Source: Candidatus Arcticimaribacter forsetii (lineage in GTDB: Bacteria; Bacteroidota; Bacteroidia; Flavobacteriales; Flavobacteriaceae). Taken from it: a DNA stretch of 64,000 nucleotides. The translations under genes and the position numbers were made by a program. The notes under the pieces were generated by a model. The model ran no database searches, was not told the origin of the DNA, and saw nothing but the letters and a program-made list of their open reading frames with translations. Shown here one piece after another: positions 29,113 to 39,500 of the stretch (the first letter of the stretch is position 1; every line of letters begins with the position of its first letter). The DNA lies in assembly GCF_910589745.1 (NCBI RefSeq), contig NZ_OU342399.1:806001-870000 (forward strand). Reading direction: 5' to 3'.

Positions 29113-30171
29113 TTATTTTAAATTGAAAATTCCTATTCCAGGCTCTTTTAAGCTTCCTAGATATAGTTTGTCTCCTATTTGGAGAACACTTGTTATGTAA
29201 TGAAACCCACCATCAGGGTCTTGTAGATTGTGTTTTATATTTCCATTTATATCAAACCCTAAGACCATAGAATAAGGTTTTGGTACAGCTTTGTCTAATA
29301 AAAATCTAGGTAATCGTAAAAGTATTGACCTAATGAAAGGATAACTAGTTAAAGGTTCGACCTCAACAGCTCTTTGACTTGGAATTGCTACCCAAAAAGT
29401 ATCATTAGAAAAGGTTACATTATCTGGATATCCTGGGATTGTGTTATTGAAAATTTCAGTTGTTCCACTTTTTTCCCCCTTTATCCAATGTTTTATTATT
29501 TGAGCTCCAAAAGTTTCTGTTACAATAAGGAACTCTTCTTCGGAATCCAAAGCAACTCCGTTTGCAAAAAACAAATCATTTAATACTACTTCCGATTCTC
29601 CAGAATTTAAATCAAATGAAATAATTCTGCCAGAGGGTTGTTGTTCCCAGAATTCATTTTCGATTTCAATTGGGTTTCTTTGAGTCGCATCAGAAAAATA
29701 AACAACACCTTCTTTAGTAATCGCTAAGTCATCTGAAAATAAAATAGGAGTCCCGTCAATTTCGTTGATTAGAGTAGTTATATTTCCGAGAGAATCAAGA
29801 CTTATAAGACCTTTAAATTGATCCGCTATTATAAGGTTACCCTTAGGTGCAATTTTCATTCCTAAAGGCCTACCTCCTGTATTTGCAATTATTGATTGTT
29901 TACTTAGATCTGGATTTATTTTTAAAATATTACCATTTTCAATACCCGTATAAAAATTCCCTAAACTATCATAAGCAATAGCCTCTGGACCAATACCATT
30001 AACTTCTAAAAATTCGATTTGAGTAAGAAGATTGTTTATTTCAAAATCTCCAACTGTTCCAGGGTAGGGAGGAGCATCTCTAGCAATAGGATCTAAATTA
30101 ATAGGGTAGAAGCACAAATAAAGTATGCTAATCATTAAAATAGTTCCGAAAAACTTTGAATACAGTTTCAT
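29113..30171 (-). CDS. SMP-30/strictosidine-synthase-like beta-propeller
   Basis: A 352-residue six-bladed propeller protein with an N-terminal hydrophobic anchor or uncleaved signal (FFGTILMISILYLCFYPI). Blade motifs include GPEAIAYDSLGNFYTG, GRPLGMKIAPKGNLIIAD, LAITKEGVVYFSDAT and FANGVALDSEEEFLIVTE, the pattern of gluconolactonase, APMAP and strictosidine synthase relatives. Several members hydrolyse lactones using one Ca ion. In this operon it may open a lactone in the periplasm before CoA activation. That function is inferred, and the metal ligands were not checked individually. Confidence 0.8.
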   Translation of the reverse strand: MKLYSKFFGTILMISILYLCFYPINLDPIARDAPPYPGTVGDFEINNLLTQIEFLEVNGIGPEAIAYDSLGNFYTGIENGNILKINPDLSKQSIIANTGGRPLGMKIAPKGNLIIADQFKGLISLDSLGNITTLINEIDGTPILFSDDLAITKEGVVYFSDATQRNPIEIENEFWEQQPSGRIISFDLNSGESEVVLNDLFFANGVALDSEEEFLIVTETFGAQIIKHWIKGEKSGTTEIFNNTIPGYPDNVTFSNDTFWVAIPSQRAVEVEPLTSYPFIRSILLRLPRFLLDKAVPKPYSMVLGFDINGNIKHNLQDPDGGFHYITSVLQIGDKLYLGSLKEPGIGIFNLK

Positions 30172-30181
30172 TTTGTAGGTT

Positions 30182-31018
30182 TTACTTCATTAATGCCATT
30201 ATGGACTTGTATAATTCCATACGATCTCCTGCCAGATGCTCAAGTCCATCAACCGGAAGTGTAACACCACTTATATAGCTTGAAAGTGGACTAGCCAAAA
30301 ATAAAACAGCGTTAGCGATATCTTTAATAGTCCCAAACCGTTTCATTAGATTTTTATTTTCACTTTCTTTTAAAAAGGATTGCATTTGTTCCGGATAATT
30401 TTCTAATCCCGATGTGGAAACTATACCAGGTGCTACAGCATTAACTCTTATATTGTACTCTGCCCATTCTTGACCTAAAGATTTTGTGAGATTTTCTACA
30501 CCAGCTCTTGCTGCTCCTGTGTGAGCCATACCTGGAAATCCTCGCATTACATTTGCAGTTATGTTAATTATGATTCCTTCGTTTTGGGGAATAAAAAAAC
30601 TAGTAGCCATTTGTTGGCTCATGTAAAAGGTTCCATTTAAGTTGTTGTTTACAACTGCTGCCCATCCTTTTTTACTGATAATATGAGAGGGCGCAGGAAA
30701 TTGACCCCCTGCATTATTGATTAAAATATCTAGGCGACCAAAACGTTTCTCTATCATTTTGGAAAGTTGTTCTATTTGATCTGGTTCTCTTATATCACAA
30801 ACTTGTGACTCACAAGTACCAAAAGAACTTAGTTCTGAAGCCGCTTTTAATAAGGGTTCTTTTTTTCTGGAAGCAATTATTACATCAGAACCTAATTCTA
30901 GAAAAGATTGTGCAATTCCATAACCAATACCACTTCTTCCCCCGGTGACAAGCACTACTTTACCTTTAAATAAATCCGATGCGTACATAGTAATTTCAGT
31001 AGGTTGTTTAATATTCAA
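30182..31018 (-). CDS. PECR-like trans-2-enoyl-CoA reductase (SDR)
   Basis: A 278-residue SDR with VTGGRSGIGYGIAQ and NNAGGQFPAP. The canonical YxxxK is absent; the equivalent stretch is AHTGAARAGVENLTKSLGQE. The same HxGAARAGV pattern, with the later VAPG and ENY, is known from peroxisomal trans-2-enoyl-CoA and 2,4-dienoyl-CoA reductases (PECR/DECR2 group), which also lack the Tyr. Databases often label bacterial relatives citronellol/citronellal dehydrogenase. An alternative start is ATG at residue 11 (30988), closer to the usual N-terminus. A 92-base gap precedes it, the largest within the operon. Confidence 0.85.
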   Translation of the reverse strand: MNIKQPTEITMYASDLFKGKVVLVTGGRSGIGYGIAQSFLELGSDVIIASRKKEPLLKAASELSSFGTCESQVCDIREPDQIEQLSKMIEKRFGRLDILINNAGGQFPAPSHIISKKGWAAVVNNNLNGTFYMSQQMATSFFIPQNEGIIINITANVMRGFPGMAHTGAARAGVENLTKSLGQEWAEYNIRVNAVAPGIVSTSGLENYPEQMQSFLKESENKNLMKRFGTIKDIANAVLFLASPLSSYISGVTLPVDGLEHLAGDRMELYKSIMALMK

Positions 31019-31110
31019 ATATTGGGTATAACAATATATTCTCCTTACAATATATAAAGAAGATTTGATTTGAAGTAAAATATGAGAGATAGAATTCCTT
31101 CTATATACAC

Positions 31111-31860
31111 CTATCCAGCGTCCATTCCTCCGTCTAGAACTAAAGAATGTCCGTTCATGTATGAGGAGTCATCGGAGAGCATGAATTTTATAGCATTTGC
31201 AACTTCTTCAGGTCTTCCTAATCTTTTAAGAGGAACTCTGTAAGTCTTTACAAAATCTAAAATTGGAGGGGGAACAGTGTCTATAATATCAGTTTCAATA
31301 AAGGAAGGACATACAGCATTAACTCGAATATTGCGTGATCCATATTCTACAGCTGCAGTTTTAGTAAGTCCAATTACTCCATGCTTTGAAGCAGAATAAT
31401 GACTGCCTAGGGTAACTCCTTTTTTACCAGCAAGTGAGGCAACATTAACAATGTTTCCACCGCCTTGTTTGAGTAATATTTGTAGTTGAAATTTTAAGCA
31501 ATAGAAAACACTACTAAGGTTTACCGCTATAACGCGGTCCCAATCTTCGTCTTTCATTTCATGGAAAGGAGCCATTTTACCACCTATTCCAGCATTATTA
31601 ACGAAGGCATCAATTTTTTTTTCGTCTTTGATGGCTTGCATCAAGACTGATTCAATTTGTTTTTTGTCTGAAACATCAAGAATATAGGTAACAGCAGAAC
31701 CGCCATTATCTTCTATGAATTGTTTTGTTTCAGCTAATGCTTCTGCATTAATATCCGTGAGGATAACGTCATAACCAGAGGTTGAAAGAGCAACCGCAGT
31801 TGCTCTTCCTAATCCTTTGGCAGCACCAGTAATTAATGCTTTTTTATTATTTTCAATCAT
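31111..31860 (-). CDS. SDR-family dehydrogenase
   Basis: Classical SDR of 249 residues: TGAAKGLGRATAVAL, the acidic residue in LTDIN (NAD preference), NNAGIGGK, catalytic Ser in NVASLAG and YSASKHG. The latter segment (VGL/IGLTKTAAVEYGSRNIRVNAVCPSFIETDI) resembles hydroxysteroid and secondary-alcohol dehydrogenases, but the substrate cannot be read. It begins five bases after the TonB receptor gene, so it is the first enzyme gene of the operon. Confidence 0.87.
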   Translation of the reverse strand: MIENNKKALITGAAKGLGRATAVALSTSGYDVILTDINAEALAETKQFIEDNGGSAVTYILDVSDKKQIESVLMQAIKDEKKIDAFVNNAGIGGKMAPFHEMKDEDWDRVIAVNLSSVFYCLKFQLQILLKQGGGNIVNVASLAGKKGVTLGSHYSASKHGVIGLTKTAAVEYGSRNIRVNAVCPSFIETDIIDTVPPPILDFVKTYRVPLKRLGRPEEVANAIKFMLSDDSSYMNGHSLVLDGGMDAG

Positions 31861-31865
31861 TCAAA

Positions 31866-34814
31866 TTAGAAGCTTACAGTAGCTTTTAAGATTACTCTTC
31901 TTCCAATAACTGGCATAGAAGGGAATGCAACATATTTTTGATCGAATAAGTTGGTTGCAGATAAGTCTAATTCTAATCCGTTTCCAAAGTCATATCCTAG
32001 GTTGGTGTCAACAAGATTCTTTTCTTGAACTGTTCCAGCAAATACTCCTTGGTCAGATTCAAATTCATCATCATGTTGGAAAGAAACACTGAAACGTAAT
32101 CCTTGTTCTTCAGCATACTTAATACCAGCTCTGTACTTTACTTGAGGAGAGTTTAAGAAAGAAGAAAATGGAAGACCATCATCATCAGATTCTCCAGGAA
32201 TCCATACATTTTGACTTATGTAAGAACCGTTACCCCAAACTGACATTTTATCGTTTACAAAGTATTCTAAAGATAAATCAGCACCCCAGTGACTTCTGGT
32301 TGCATCATCATATTGTCTATAACCTGCAGGGATATGCGCAACATTATCACCTTGAGGAACTTGATCAGTTTCTACTGTTCCAATATAAGGGTAAAGAGCA
32401 CTAGCCTGTGCATCAAAAACTTGACCACCAGCAGCGAATCCAGCACCAACTGCATTTGCAATTGCAGTAGCTCCAGGTAGATTTTGTGCTAGAGCACCAG
32501 CAAGAGCTTGTGCTTGCGTAGGTATACCCAATGAAGTTGCGATAGCGTCAGTAACTCCTACGTATCCTGCAGCAACTTGTTGCGTAACAGCATTAGTGAT
32601 TACACCTTCTAAGTAAGGTAGAATATCTCCTCTTACTGTTGAGCTTAAATCTCCTGCAACATCAGCTCCAGTTAAAGAGAACGTTGGACCAATTGCAGTA
32701 AACTGAGTGAACCCTTTGTTTTCATATGTATAAACATCAAGACCTACTTTTAGTTTATCAGCAATTATACCAGAATAACCAATTTCCCAGGAAGTAACGG
32801 TTCCGATTTTAGCTTTTCCAGTACCAACAAGTGAGTTCATTGGTTGATTGTTAAATAGGTTATATCCATTGAATTGACCTGTTACACCACCGGGTACATA
32901 TGCGGTTCCTCCTGCACCACCTGAAGCAAAGAAAGCTTGTACAGCTGGTAAAAGAGTAGGAGCAAGAGCACCAACTCCTGCATAAACCTGTGGAAGTACA
33001 GCTCCAGCTGTTGCACCATAGGCTACAGCATTAGGTAAACCAGGAGTTCCGTAAGGAAGATCCGGTACGCCAGGAATGGTAATATCGATTACTGGATTTG
33101 ATGAGAAATTTTGATCGTTAGCTTGTCCGCTTAACCATACATCAAATACACCTGGAGCTAATACACTCACAGGAAAATCTATGTTTTGTTGAAGAGCACT
33201 AGGTGCATAGGATGCAATGTTGTAAGATGCTCTAAAAGTATGCTTAGGACTTGCTTTGTATACTAGAGCAACACGTGGAGCAAAAATTCCCTCATCAATG
33301 AAGTTCATTTTATCATAGCGTCCTGCATATGTTAATTCAAGTTGTTCTGTTAAGGGTGTAGTACCTTGAATATATACACCTGCAATTTTGTAAGCATCAT
33401 TAGGATCATTTCTTCCATAAAGAGTTCCTTCAGAGTCAGACATGATATCTCTATAATCTGCACCGATTGTAAAGTTAGTATTCATGAAACTTGGTACATC
33501 GAAGTTGTATTGTAATTGACCTTCTAAAGAAGCACGTTTTGCAACTTGTCTAAATCCAGAAGCATAAAGAAAAGTTGGGTTAGATTCACCACCACCGTCG
33601 TTATAGTTATAAGTAACCTGAGCAAATAATCCACCCGATTGAACTCTTGCTTGGGTCCACCAGTCTGTACCATCAGCATATCCAGCTCCTTGAGAGTTGA
33701 AGAATAAACCACCCCCTTTTGCTACACCCATAGCTAAGAAAGCACTTGTTTGATCGTTTGGTCTCAGCTCTAAATGAGCATTAAGGGACATGTTTTTGTA
33801 TTTTGTAGCAAGTGGATTTCCATCCCCATTGTCGTCTAAGTCCTCAAGACCTAATAATAACCTACCAGGTTGTGTAGGGTCAACTTTTCCGCCAGAAAGA
33901 GCGGGTTGGAAAATAGAAGTTCTTTGTCCTAATATGAATTCAGTGTCATTAGGATCTACTTGAAAATCATCTCCTTGTGCAATTTTAGCATTAATTTTGA
34001 ATCCTAAAGTTTTACTTTCGTTAGCATATGCATGACGAAGGTTTGCACCTAAAGTACTTAGCGTACCCGCTAAAAGTTCTACCGTAGTCCCAGGATAATC
34101 AATTGGATTTTTAGACATAAAGTGAACAACCCCAGAAGTTACACCTGGACCATATAATGCAGATGCTGCTCCACGAACTACCTCAACTTTAGCAATATCA
34201 ATGTTAGAAAGACCAGTTTGGTAGGATAGAAAAGTACCTGCAGATGGTGTTACTAAATAACGATAATCTAAAATTGGAAAAGTAGAAGTTCCGAAAACCC
34301 CAGAACCAGCTCTCATTTCAATGTTGAGTGTATTTGCTGATTGCTGTTGTATTGTAACACCAGGGATATTTACTAACGAACGAGTAGGGTCAACTGCATC
34401 AGCCGAATTCTTAATGTCTTTAGCTGAAATAATTGACACTGATGCTGGAGCATCTTGAACTTTCTGTGGTCTTCTGGAAGCAGAAATTATAATTTCATCT
34501 AAATTTTCTCCCGAAGAAAGTGAAACAGTAATTGTTTGATCGCTAGAAGTTACTTCTGCAGTTTTAGTTCCAAATCCAACAGAGCTAATTTCTAAAGTAA
34601 AAGGAGCAGCCATTGAAGTTTTTAACACAAAATTCCCGTCAAAATCAGAAACTGTTCCCTCGGAAGTTCCTTGAATAACAACGTTTACACCTGGAATAGG
34701 TTCGTTGGTTTCTTGATCAGTAACAACACCGCTAACGGTTGTTTGCCCCTGAAGGAAATTAACAAACAGAAGCATAGCAATTGCTAATGTTTGGGTTACA
34801 AATTTTGTTTTCAT
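31866..34814 (-). CDS. TonB-dependent outer-membrane receptor
   Basis: Outer-membrane transporter of 982 residues. ATG at 34814 is preferred since it starts the signal peptide (MKTKFVTQTLAIAMLLFVNF, then LQGQ). It is followed by a carboxypeptidase-regulatory-like domain (VSGVVTDQETNEPIPGVNV), a TonB-box-like region, a plug domain (VEVVRGAASALYGPG) and a barrel ending in FDQKYVAFP and LKATVSF with a terminal Phe. No SusD partner follows, so it is not a SusCD pair. Two long Ala/Gly/Val/Leu-rich loops (about residues 575-645 and 718-825) are unusual. Leading gene of the catabolic operon, so its cargo is probably the operon's substrate. Confidence 0.92.
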   Translation of the reverse strand: MKTKFVTQTLAIAMLLFVNFLQGQTTVSGVVTDQETNEPIPGVNVVIQGTSEGTVSDFDGNFVLKTSMAAPFTLEISSVGFGTKTAEVTSSDQTITVSLSSGENLDEIIISASRRPQKVQDAPASVSIISAKDIKNSADAVDPTRSLVNIPGVTIQQQSANTLNIEMRAGSGVFGTSTFPILDYRYLVTPSAGTFLSYQTGLSNIDIAKVEVVRGAASALYGPGVTSGVVHFMSKNPIDYPGTTVELLAGTLSTLGANLRHAYANESKTLGFKINAKIAQGDDFQVDPNDTEFILGQRTSIFQPALSGGKVDPTQPGRLLLGLEDLDDNGDGNPLATKYKNMSLNAHLELRPNDQTSAFLAMGVAKGGGLFFNSQGAGYADGTDWWTQARVQSGGLFAQVTYNYNDGGGESNPTFLYASGFRQVAKRASLEGQLQYNFDVPSFMNTNFTIGADYRDIMSDSEGTLYGRNDPNDAYKIAGVYIQGTTPLTEQLELTYAGRYDKMNFIDEGIFAPRVALVYKASPKHTFRASYNIASYAPSALQQNIDFPVSVLAPGVFDVWLSGQANDQNFSSNPVIDITIPGVPDLPYGTPGLPNAVAYGATAGAVLPQVYAGVGALAPTLLPAVQAFFASGGAGGTAYVPGGVTGQFNGYNLFNNQPMNSLVGTGKAKIGTVTSWEIGYSGIIADKLKVGLDVYTYENKGFTQFTAIGPTFSLTGADVAGDLSSTVRGDILPYLEGVITNAVTQQVAAGYVGVTDAIATSLGIPTQAQALAGALAQNLPGATAIANAVGAGFAAGGQVFDAQASALYPYIGTVETDQVPQGDNVAHIPAGYRQYDDATRSHWGADLSLEYFVNDKMSVWGNGSYISQNVWIPGESDDDGLPFSSFLNSPQVKYRAGIKYAEEQGLRFSVSFQHDDEFESDQGVFAGTVQEKNLVDTNLGYDFGNGLELDLSATNLFDQKYVAFPSMPVIGRRVILKATVSF

Positions 34815-34890
34815 AATAGTTTTGTTTTTAATTATTACTGGTTTAAAGTACATGAATAGGTTCGTTTGTTATTATAAAATTTAGGGATAT

Positions 34891-34914
34891 ATTCATCATT
34901 TAAATTTGATGAAT
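34891..34914. promoter_or_regulatory. Inverted repeat, candidate operator
   Basis: Arms ATTCATCA (34891-34898) and TGATGAAT (34907-34914) are perfect complements around an eight-base AT centre. It lies about 77 bases upstream of the TonB receptor ATG, where a repressor could act. No regulator gene adjoins. Confidence 0.4.
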
Positions 34915-34955
34915 TAGTCTAGGGTGTTTATTTGCATATGCCTGATAATAGGGGT

Positions 34956-34969
34956 TTGAATTGATTCAA
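34956..34969. promoter_or_regulatory. Short inverted repeat, candidate operator
   Basis: TTGAAT and ATTCAA are separated by TG, giving a 14-base palindrome 42 bases from the first inverted repeat. Short AT-rich palindromes can arise by chance. Confidence 0.25.
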
Positions 34970-35256
34970 TCTGAAACATAAATTAAAATAAACAGTTAGT
35001 TGTATAAGTAAACTTGATATCATTATTAGAGATAAAGATAATGGAACTTTTGGAAAATACAGTAATATTTTGCAATCAATCATTTTAAATAGTAAAGATT
35101 GTCATGATTTTTATACTTAATTAGCTAATAATGTATTTATTAACAAAACAACTTAAGTGATTTTTAGTATTTATTCAAACAATAAGTCCACTCTCAATAA
35201 GTTTACTTCACAAAAAAAAGTATATTTAGTTTATAAACAGATTTAAATCAAATTTC

Positions 35257-36438
35257 ATGAGAGAAGCTCTAATCGTATCCACAGCACGGACTCCAATTGG
35301 TAAAGCATATAAAGGAGCCTATAACAACACAAATGCTCCAACCCTTGCAGCTATCGCAATAGAAGAAGCCGTGAAGCGTTCAGGAGCCTCAAAGGATCAA
35401 ATTGATGACGTTATTATGGGTGCAGCTCTCCAGCAAGGTACTACTGGAGGAAACATTGGAAGGTTATCCGCAATGGCAGCTGGACTGCCGTCTACTGTAA
35501 GCGGTATGAGTATTGATAGACAATGTTCCTCCGGAATGATGGCTATTGCAACAGCAGCAAAGCAAATTATTTGTGATGGAATGGAGATTACAGTTGGAGG
35601 GGGTGTGGAATCAATTAGTTTAGTGCAAAATGACAAAATGAATGTACATCGAATGATCGATAAAGCACTAATTGCAATACAACCTAATATCTATATGCCC
35701 ATGCTTCAAACGGCTGAGGTTGTTGCAAAGCGATACAGTATAAGCAGAGAAGCTCAAGATGAATATGCACTTCAAAGTCAACAAAGAACTGCTGCTGCGC
35801 AAGAAGCAGGTAAGTTTTCAGATGAAATTATAGAAACAACTTCCTCAATGGGGGTGTTGAATAAAGAAACTAAAGAAATTAGTTTTCAGGAAATTACACT
35901 TAATAAAGATCAAGGAAATAGGCCCAGTACTGTAATTGAGGGGTTGTCAGGTTTAAACCCTGTAGTTGAAAATGGTGTAATTACAGCTGGAAATGCAAGT
36001 CAGCTATCAGATGGGGCATCTGCTTGTGTTTTAATGGAAGCTGCAACAGCAGCAAAACATGATGTTACTCCTTTAGGGATTTATAGAGGAATAGCAGTTG
36101 CTGGTTGCGAGCCAGACGAAATGGGGATTGGACCTATCTATGCGATTCCAAAATTACTTAAACAACATGGTCTTAAAATGTCTGATATTGGATTGTGGGA
36201 ACTCAACGAAGCCTTTGCTGTACAAGTTCTTTATTGCCAAGAACATTTGGGGATACCTAATGAAATATTAAATGTAAATGGTGGGGCAATTTCTATAGGG
36301 CATCCATATGGTATGTCTGGTTCTAGAATGGTAGCCCATGCACTAATAGAAGGTAAGCGAAGAGGGGCTAAATACGTAGTTTCAACTATGTGTGTAGGTG
36401 GAGGAATGGGTGCTGCTGGACTGTTTGAAGTGATATGA
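35257..36438 (+). CDS. Acetyl-CoA acyltransferase (thiolase)
   Basis: Thiolase of 393 residues that cleaves 3-oxoacyl-CoA with CoA or condenses acetyl-CoA units. The nucleophile is C90 in DRQCSSGM, the His is in [14 protein letters not shown], and the second catalytic Cys is in [12 protein letters not shown]. The N-terminus [18 protein letters not shown] is typical. Divergent from the eight-gene operon and convergent with the BNR-repeat gene across a bidirectional terminator. By position it likely performs the final cleavage in the pathway encoded by the operon. Confidence 0.93.
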   Translation: MREALIVSTARTPIGKAYKGAYNNTNAPTLAAIAIEEAVKRSGASKDQIDDVIMGAALQQGTTGGNIGRLSAMAAGLPSTVSGMSIDRQCSSGMMAIATAAKQIICDGMEITVGGGVESISLVQNDKMNVHRMIDKALIAIQPNIYMPMLQTAEVVAKRYSISREAQDEYALQSQQRTAAAQEAGKFSDEIIETTSSMGVLNKETKEISFQEITLNKDQGNRPSTVIEGLSGLNPVVENGVITAGNASQLSDGASACVLMEAATAAKHDVTPLGIYRGIAVAGCEPDEMGIGPIYAIPKLLKQHGLKMSDIGLWELNEAFAVQVLYCQEHLGIPNEILNVNGGAISIGHPYGMSGSRMVAHALIEGKRRGAKYVVSTMCVGGGMGAAGLFEVI

Positions 36439-36454
36439 TTTTTTTGAAAACCAA

Positions 36455-36488
36455 AAAAAAGCGGCCTGATTAAGTCCGCTTTTTTGTT
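36455..36488. terminator. Bidirectional terminator
   Basis: AAAAAAGCGG (36455-36464) and CCGCTTTTTT (36476-36485) form a perfect ten-base stem with an eleven-base loop. Both strands end in T runs, so it can serve the thiolase and the convergent BNR-repeat gene. Confidence 0.85.
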
Positions 36489-36503
36489 TTATAGAATAGA
36501 GCA

Positions 36504-39500
36504 CTATTCTATTTTCAAGAAATCTCGTTGTTCTTTTTTAAACGCCTTATTGAAGGAAGCAACATCTTCATCGATCAATTTCTGATAGTTCTTCATTGCA
36601 ACTTCGACTTCTGCAGAAAGAACCTTTTTTACTTCAATATCTTGTGCAGTAGGAGGAAAGTCGTCCATAGTAATCAATCTGTTTAAATGCCCTAGTTTGT
36701 TTGTCAATCGTATAGGAAAGTTCAAAGGATCTTGATTACTTTTGTTTTGTGTTTGATAAAGAGTTTTTTCTACTTCATGTAATTCAATTTGAATTTTTTT
36801 TGCTTGTTTTACAAGTGCCAAAGCAGTAGAGTCTGACTTGTTTTGTTTCTCAAATTCTAATAATTTACTTCTTATGTTCCTGATATTTTTAATTGCTTTA
36901 TGAGCCTTATCAACAGTTTTATTTACGTCATTAACAAAATCAAATTGTTTTTGCATGTCTGAAACTGATGATTCAGATCTAGGATCTGGAAGAATTTCAA
37001 AACTTTGACTGAGTTCCTTTCCATTAACGATTAAGCTCACAGAGTATTCTCCAGGAACTGCTTTGGCACCAGAAAATGAAGCACTCCAGAAAATCATTCC
37101 TTTGAGTTTTTCAGCTCCATCATACCTGGTGTCCCAAACAAAACTATTCCCTCCAGCTTTTATTTCTAATTTGTCTTTCTTGTTCTTATTTGAATAGGTT
37201 TTAATTATATCTCCCGAACTGGACTTAAATTGTAATTCAACTACATCACCTTTTTGATCATAATTTTTTAAATAATAATGAACTATAACACCATTTGGAA
37301 GGTTCGTTCCAGCTGTTAAAGAGCTTTTACCCCCTCGTCCCTTAGTTCGATAACTATTTTTTGGTTTAAAAAGAATCTCTTCTTTTTTAGTGTTCGATTT
37401 TAATTGATGGAGAACAGTAAGATCATCTATCATCCAAAGACTCCTTCCTTGAGTAGCGACAATTAAGCTATTGTTTTTTACTGTTAAATCTGTTATTGGA
37501 ACTATTGGGAGATTTTTTTGGAAAGAAGTCCAGGAGTCACCATCATTGTAAGAAATATAAATTCCATTTTCTGTTCCCGCGTAAAGGATTCCTTCATGAC
37601 CTGGGTCTGCTCGAATAACTCTAGTGAAATCTTCTTCTGAAATGCCCTTAGTTATATTTTTCCATGTCACTCCATAGTCTGTTGTCTTATATAGATAAGG
37701 TTTATAATCCCCCAGTTTGTAACGGGTACCCGCAACGTAACAAGTTCCAGGATCAAATGGAGAAGGATCGATACTATTAATCATAGTCCATTCTGGCATT
37801 TGTTTAGGCGTAATGTTCGTCCAAGTTTCTCCACCGTTTTGAGTAACATGAATTAATCCATCATCACTTCCAACCCAAAGAAGACCTTCTTTTAAAGGGG
37901 ATTCATCTGCTGCAAATAGGGTACAATAATACTCTACACTTGTATTGTCTTGAGTTATTGGACCACCAGAAGTTTTAAGTTTTGAAGGATCGTTTCTAGT
38001 TAAATCAGGGCTAATTATATCCCATTGTTGACCTTCGGTTTCAGTTACATGAACTTGATTAGAAAAGGTATACAATCGTTTCGGGTTGTGTTTGCTAAAA
38101 AGTATAGGGAAGTTCCACTGGAAACGGTATTTCATTCCCTCAGCTCCATGCCCCATTGGATTATCAGGCCAAACGTTTATCCCTCGCGTCGATTTTTTGT
38201 TGTGGTTAACACGAGTTAAAAATCCATCATAGCTTCCGCCGTAAACAATATCATTATTTGTTGGATCAATTGCAATGTGAGCCGATTCTCCTCCAGCAGT
38301 GGATTCCCAATCAGTCTCCCCAATATATCTGCCAGAACTTCTATGGTTAATTCTTATGGTTGAGTTATCCTGCTGTGCAGCATATATTCTGTAAGGAAAA
38401 GATTTGTCTGTGGTAACTCTGTAAAATTGTGCTGTAGGTTGATTCATATAGGTACTCCATGAATCTCCACCATCATATGAAACCTGAGCACCACCATCGT
38501 CAGCAATAATCATTCTTTTGTTGTCTTCTGGAGCAATCCATAAATCATGATGATCTCCATGAGGTGCTCTGTGGCTACTAAATGTTTTTCCTCCATCGGT
38601 CGATTTATGGTAGGCTACATTCATGACATAGACCATGTTTTCATCTTGTGAGTCAGCATAAATTTTAGTGTAGTACCAGGCTCGTTGCCTTAAAGATCTA
38701 CTATCATTTATATGTTTCCAACTTTGTCCACCATCATCCGAACGATAAACACCCCCTTTTTCTTTGTTTTCAACTATAGACCAAACTCTATTCGAGTTTA
38801 CAGGGGATACAGTAACTCCGATGATACCCAGTGTTCCTTCAGCAAACCCTTTGTTTTTACTTATTTCTTGCCAAGTAGCTCCACTATCTGTACTTTTCCA
38901 AAGCGCGGAACCTGTGCCACCACTACTAAGACTGTATGGCGTTCTTTGGATTTTCCAGGTTGCAGCATACAAATGTCTGGGATTAGATGGGTCCATAACT
39001 AGCTCAACGGCACCGGATTGGTCAGTAGAAAAAAGAATTTTATTCCAACTTTTCCCACCATCAGTAGTTTTATAAACTCCTCGATCTTGAGTGGGTTTAT
39101 AGATATCTCCAAGAACTGCAGCGTAAACGATGTCCGGATTTTGTGGATGTACAACCATTCTTGGAATATGTCTTGAGTTTGGAAGCCCCATGTACTTCCA
39201 TGTAGCTCCAGCATCTACACTTTTCCAAACCCCTTTTCCGGACGAAACATTACCCCGAACGGTTACTTCTCCTCCGCCAACATACAATACGTTTGGATCA
39301 CTTGGAGCAACTGCAACAGATCCTATACTTCCTCCAAAGTATCCATCAGATATGTTTTTATAGGTTTTCCCACCATCAATGGTTTTCCATACGCCACCAC
39401 CTGTTGCTCCAAAATAAAATACTTTAGGTTGATTAGAAACTCCTACTACAGCTGCTGAACGTCCCCCTCTAAATGGTCCTAAGGATCTATATTGAACGGA

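Larger units (their letters stand above)
34815..35256. other. Divergent control region, receptor operon and thiolase
   Basis: This 442-base AT-rich stretch separates two divergent transcription units. It holds two inverted repeats (34891-34914 and 34956-34969) and a TATATTTA sequence near 35221 that resembles a -7 box for the thiolase. No open frame of protein-like composition was noticed in it. Confidence 0.5.

Noticed and set aside
31866..34814. SusC-type glycan transporter
   Set aside because: No susD gene follows and the surrounding genes are acyl-CoA enzymes, so a plain TonB receptor fits better.
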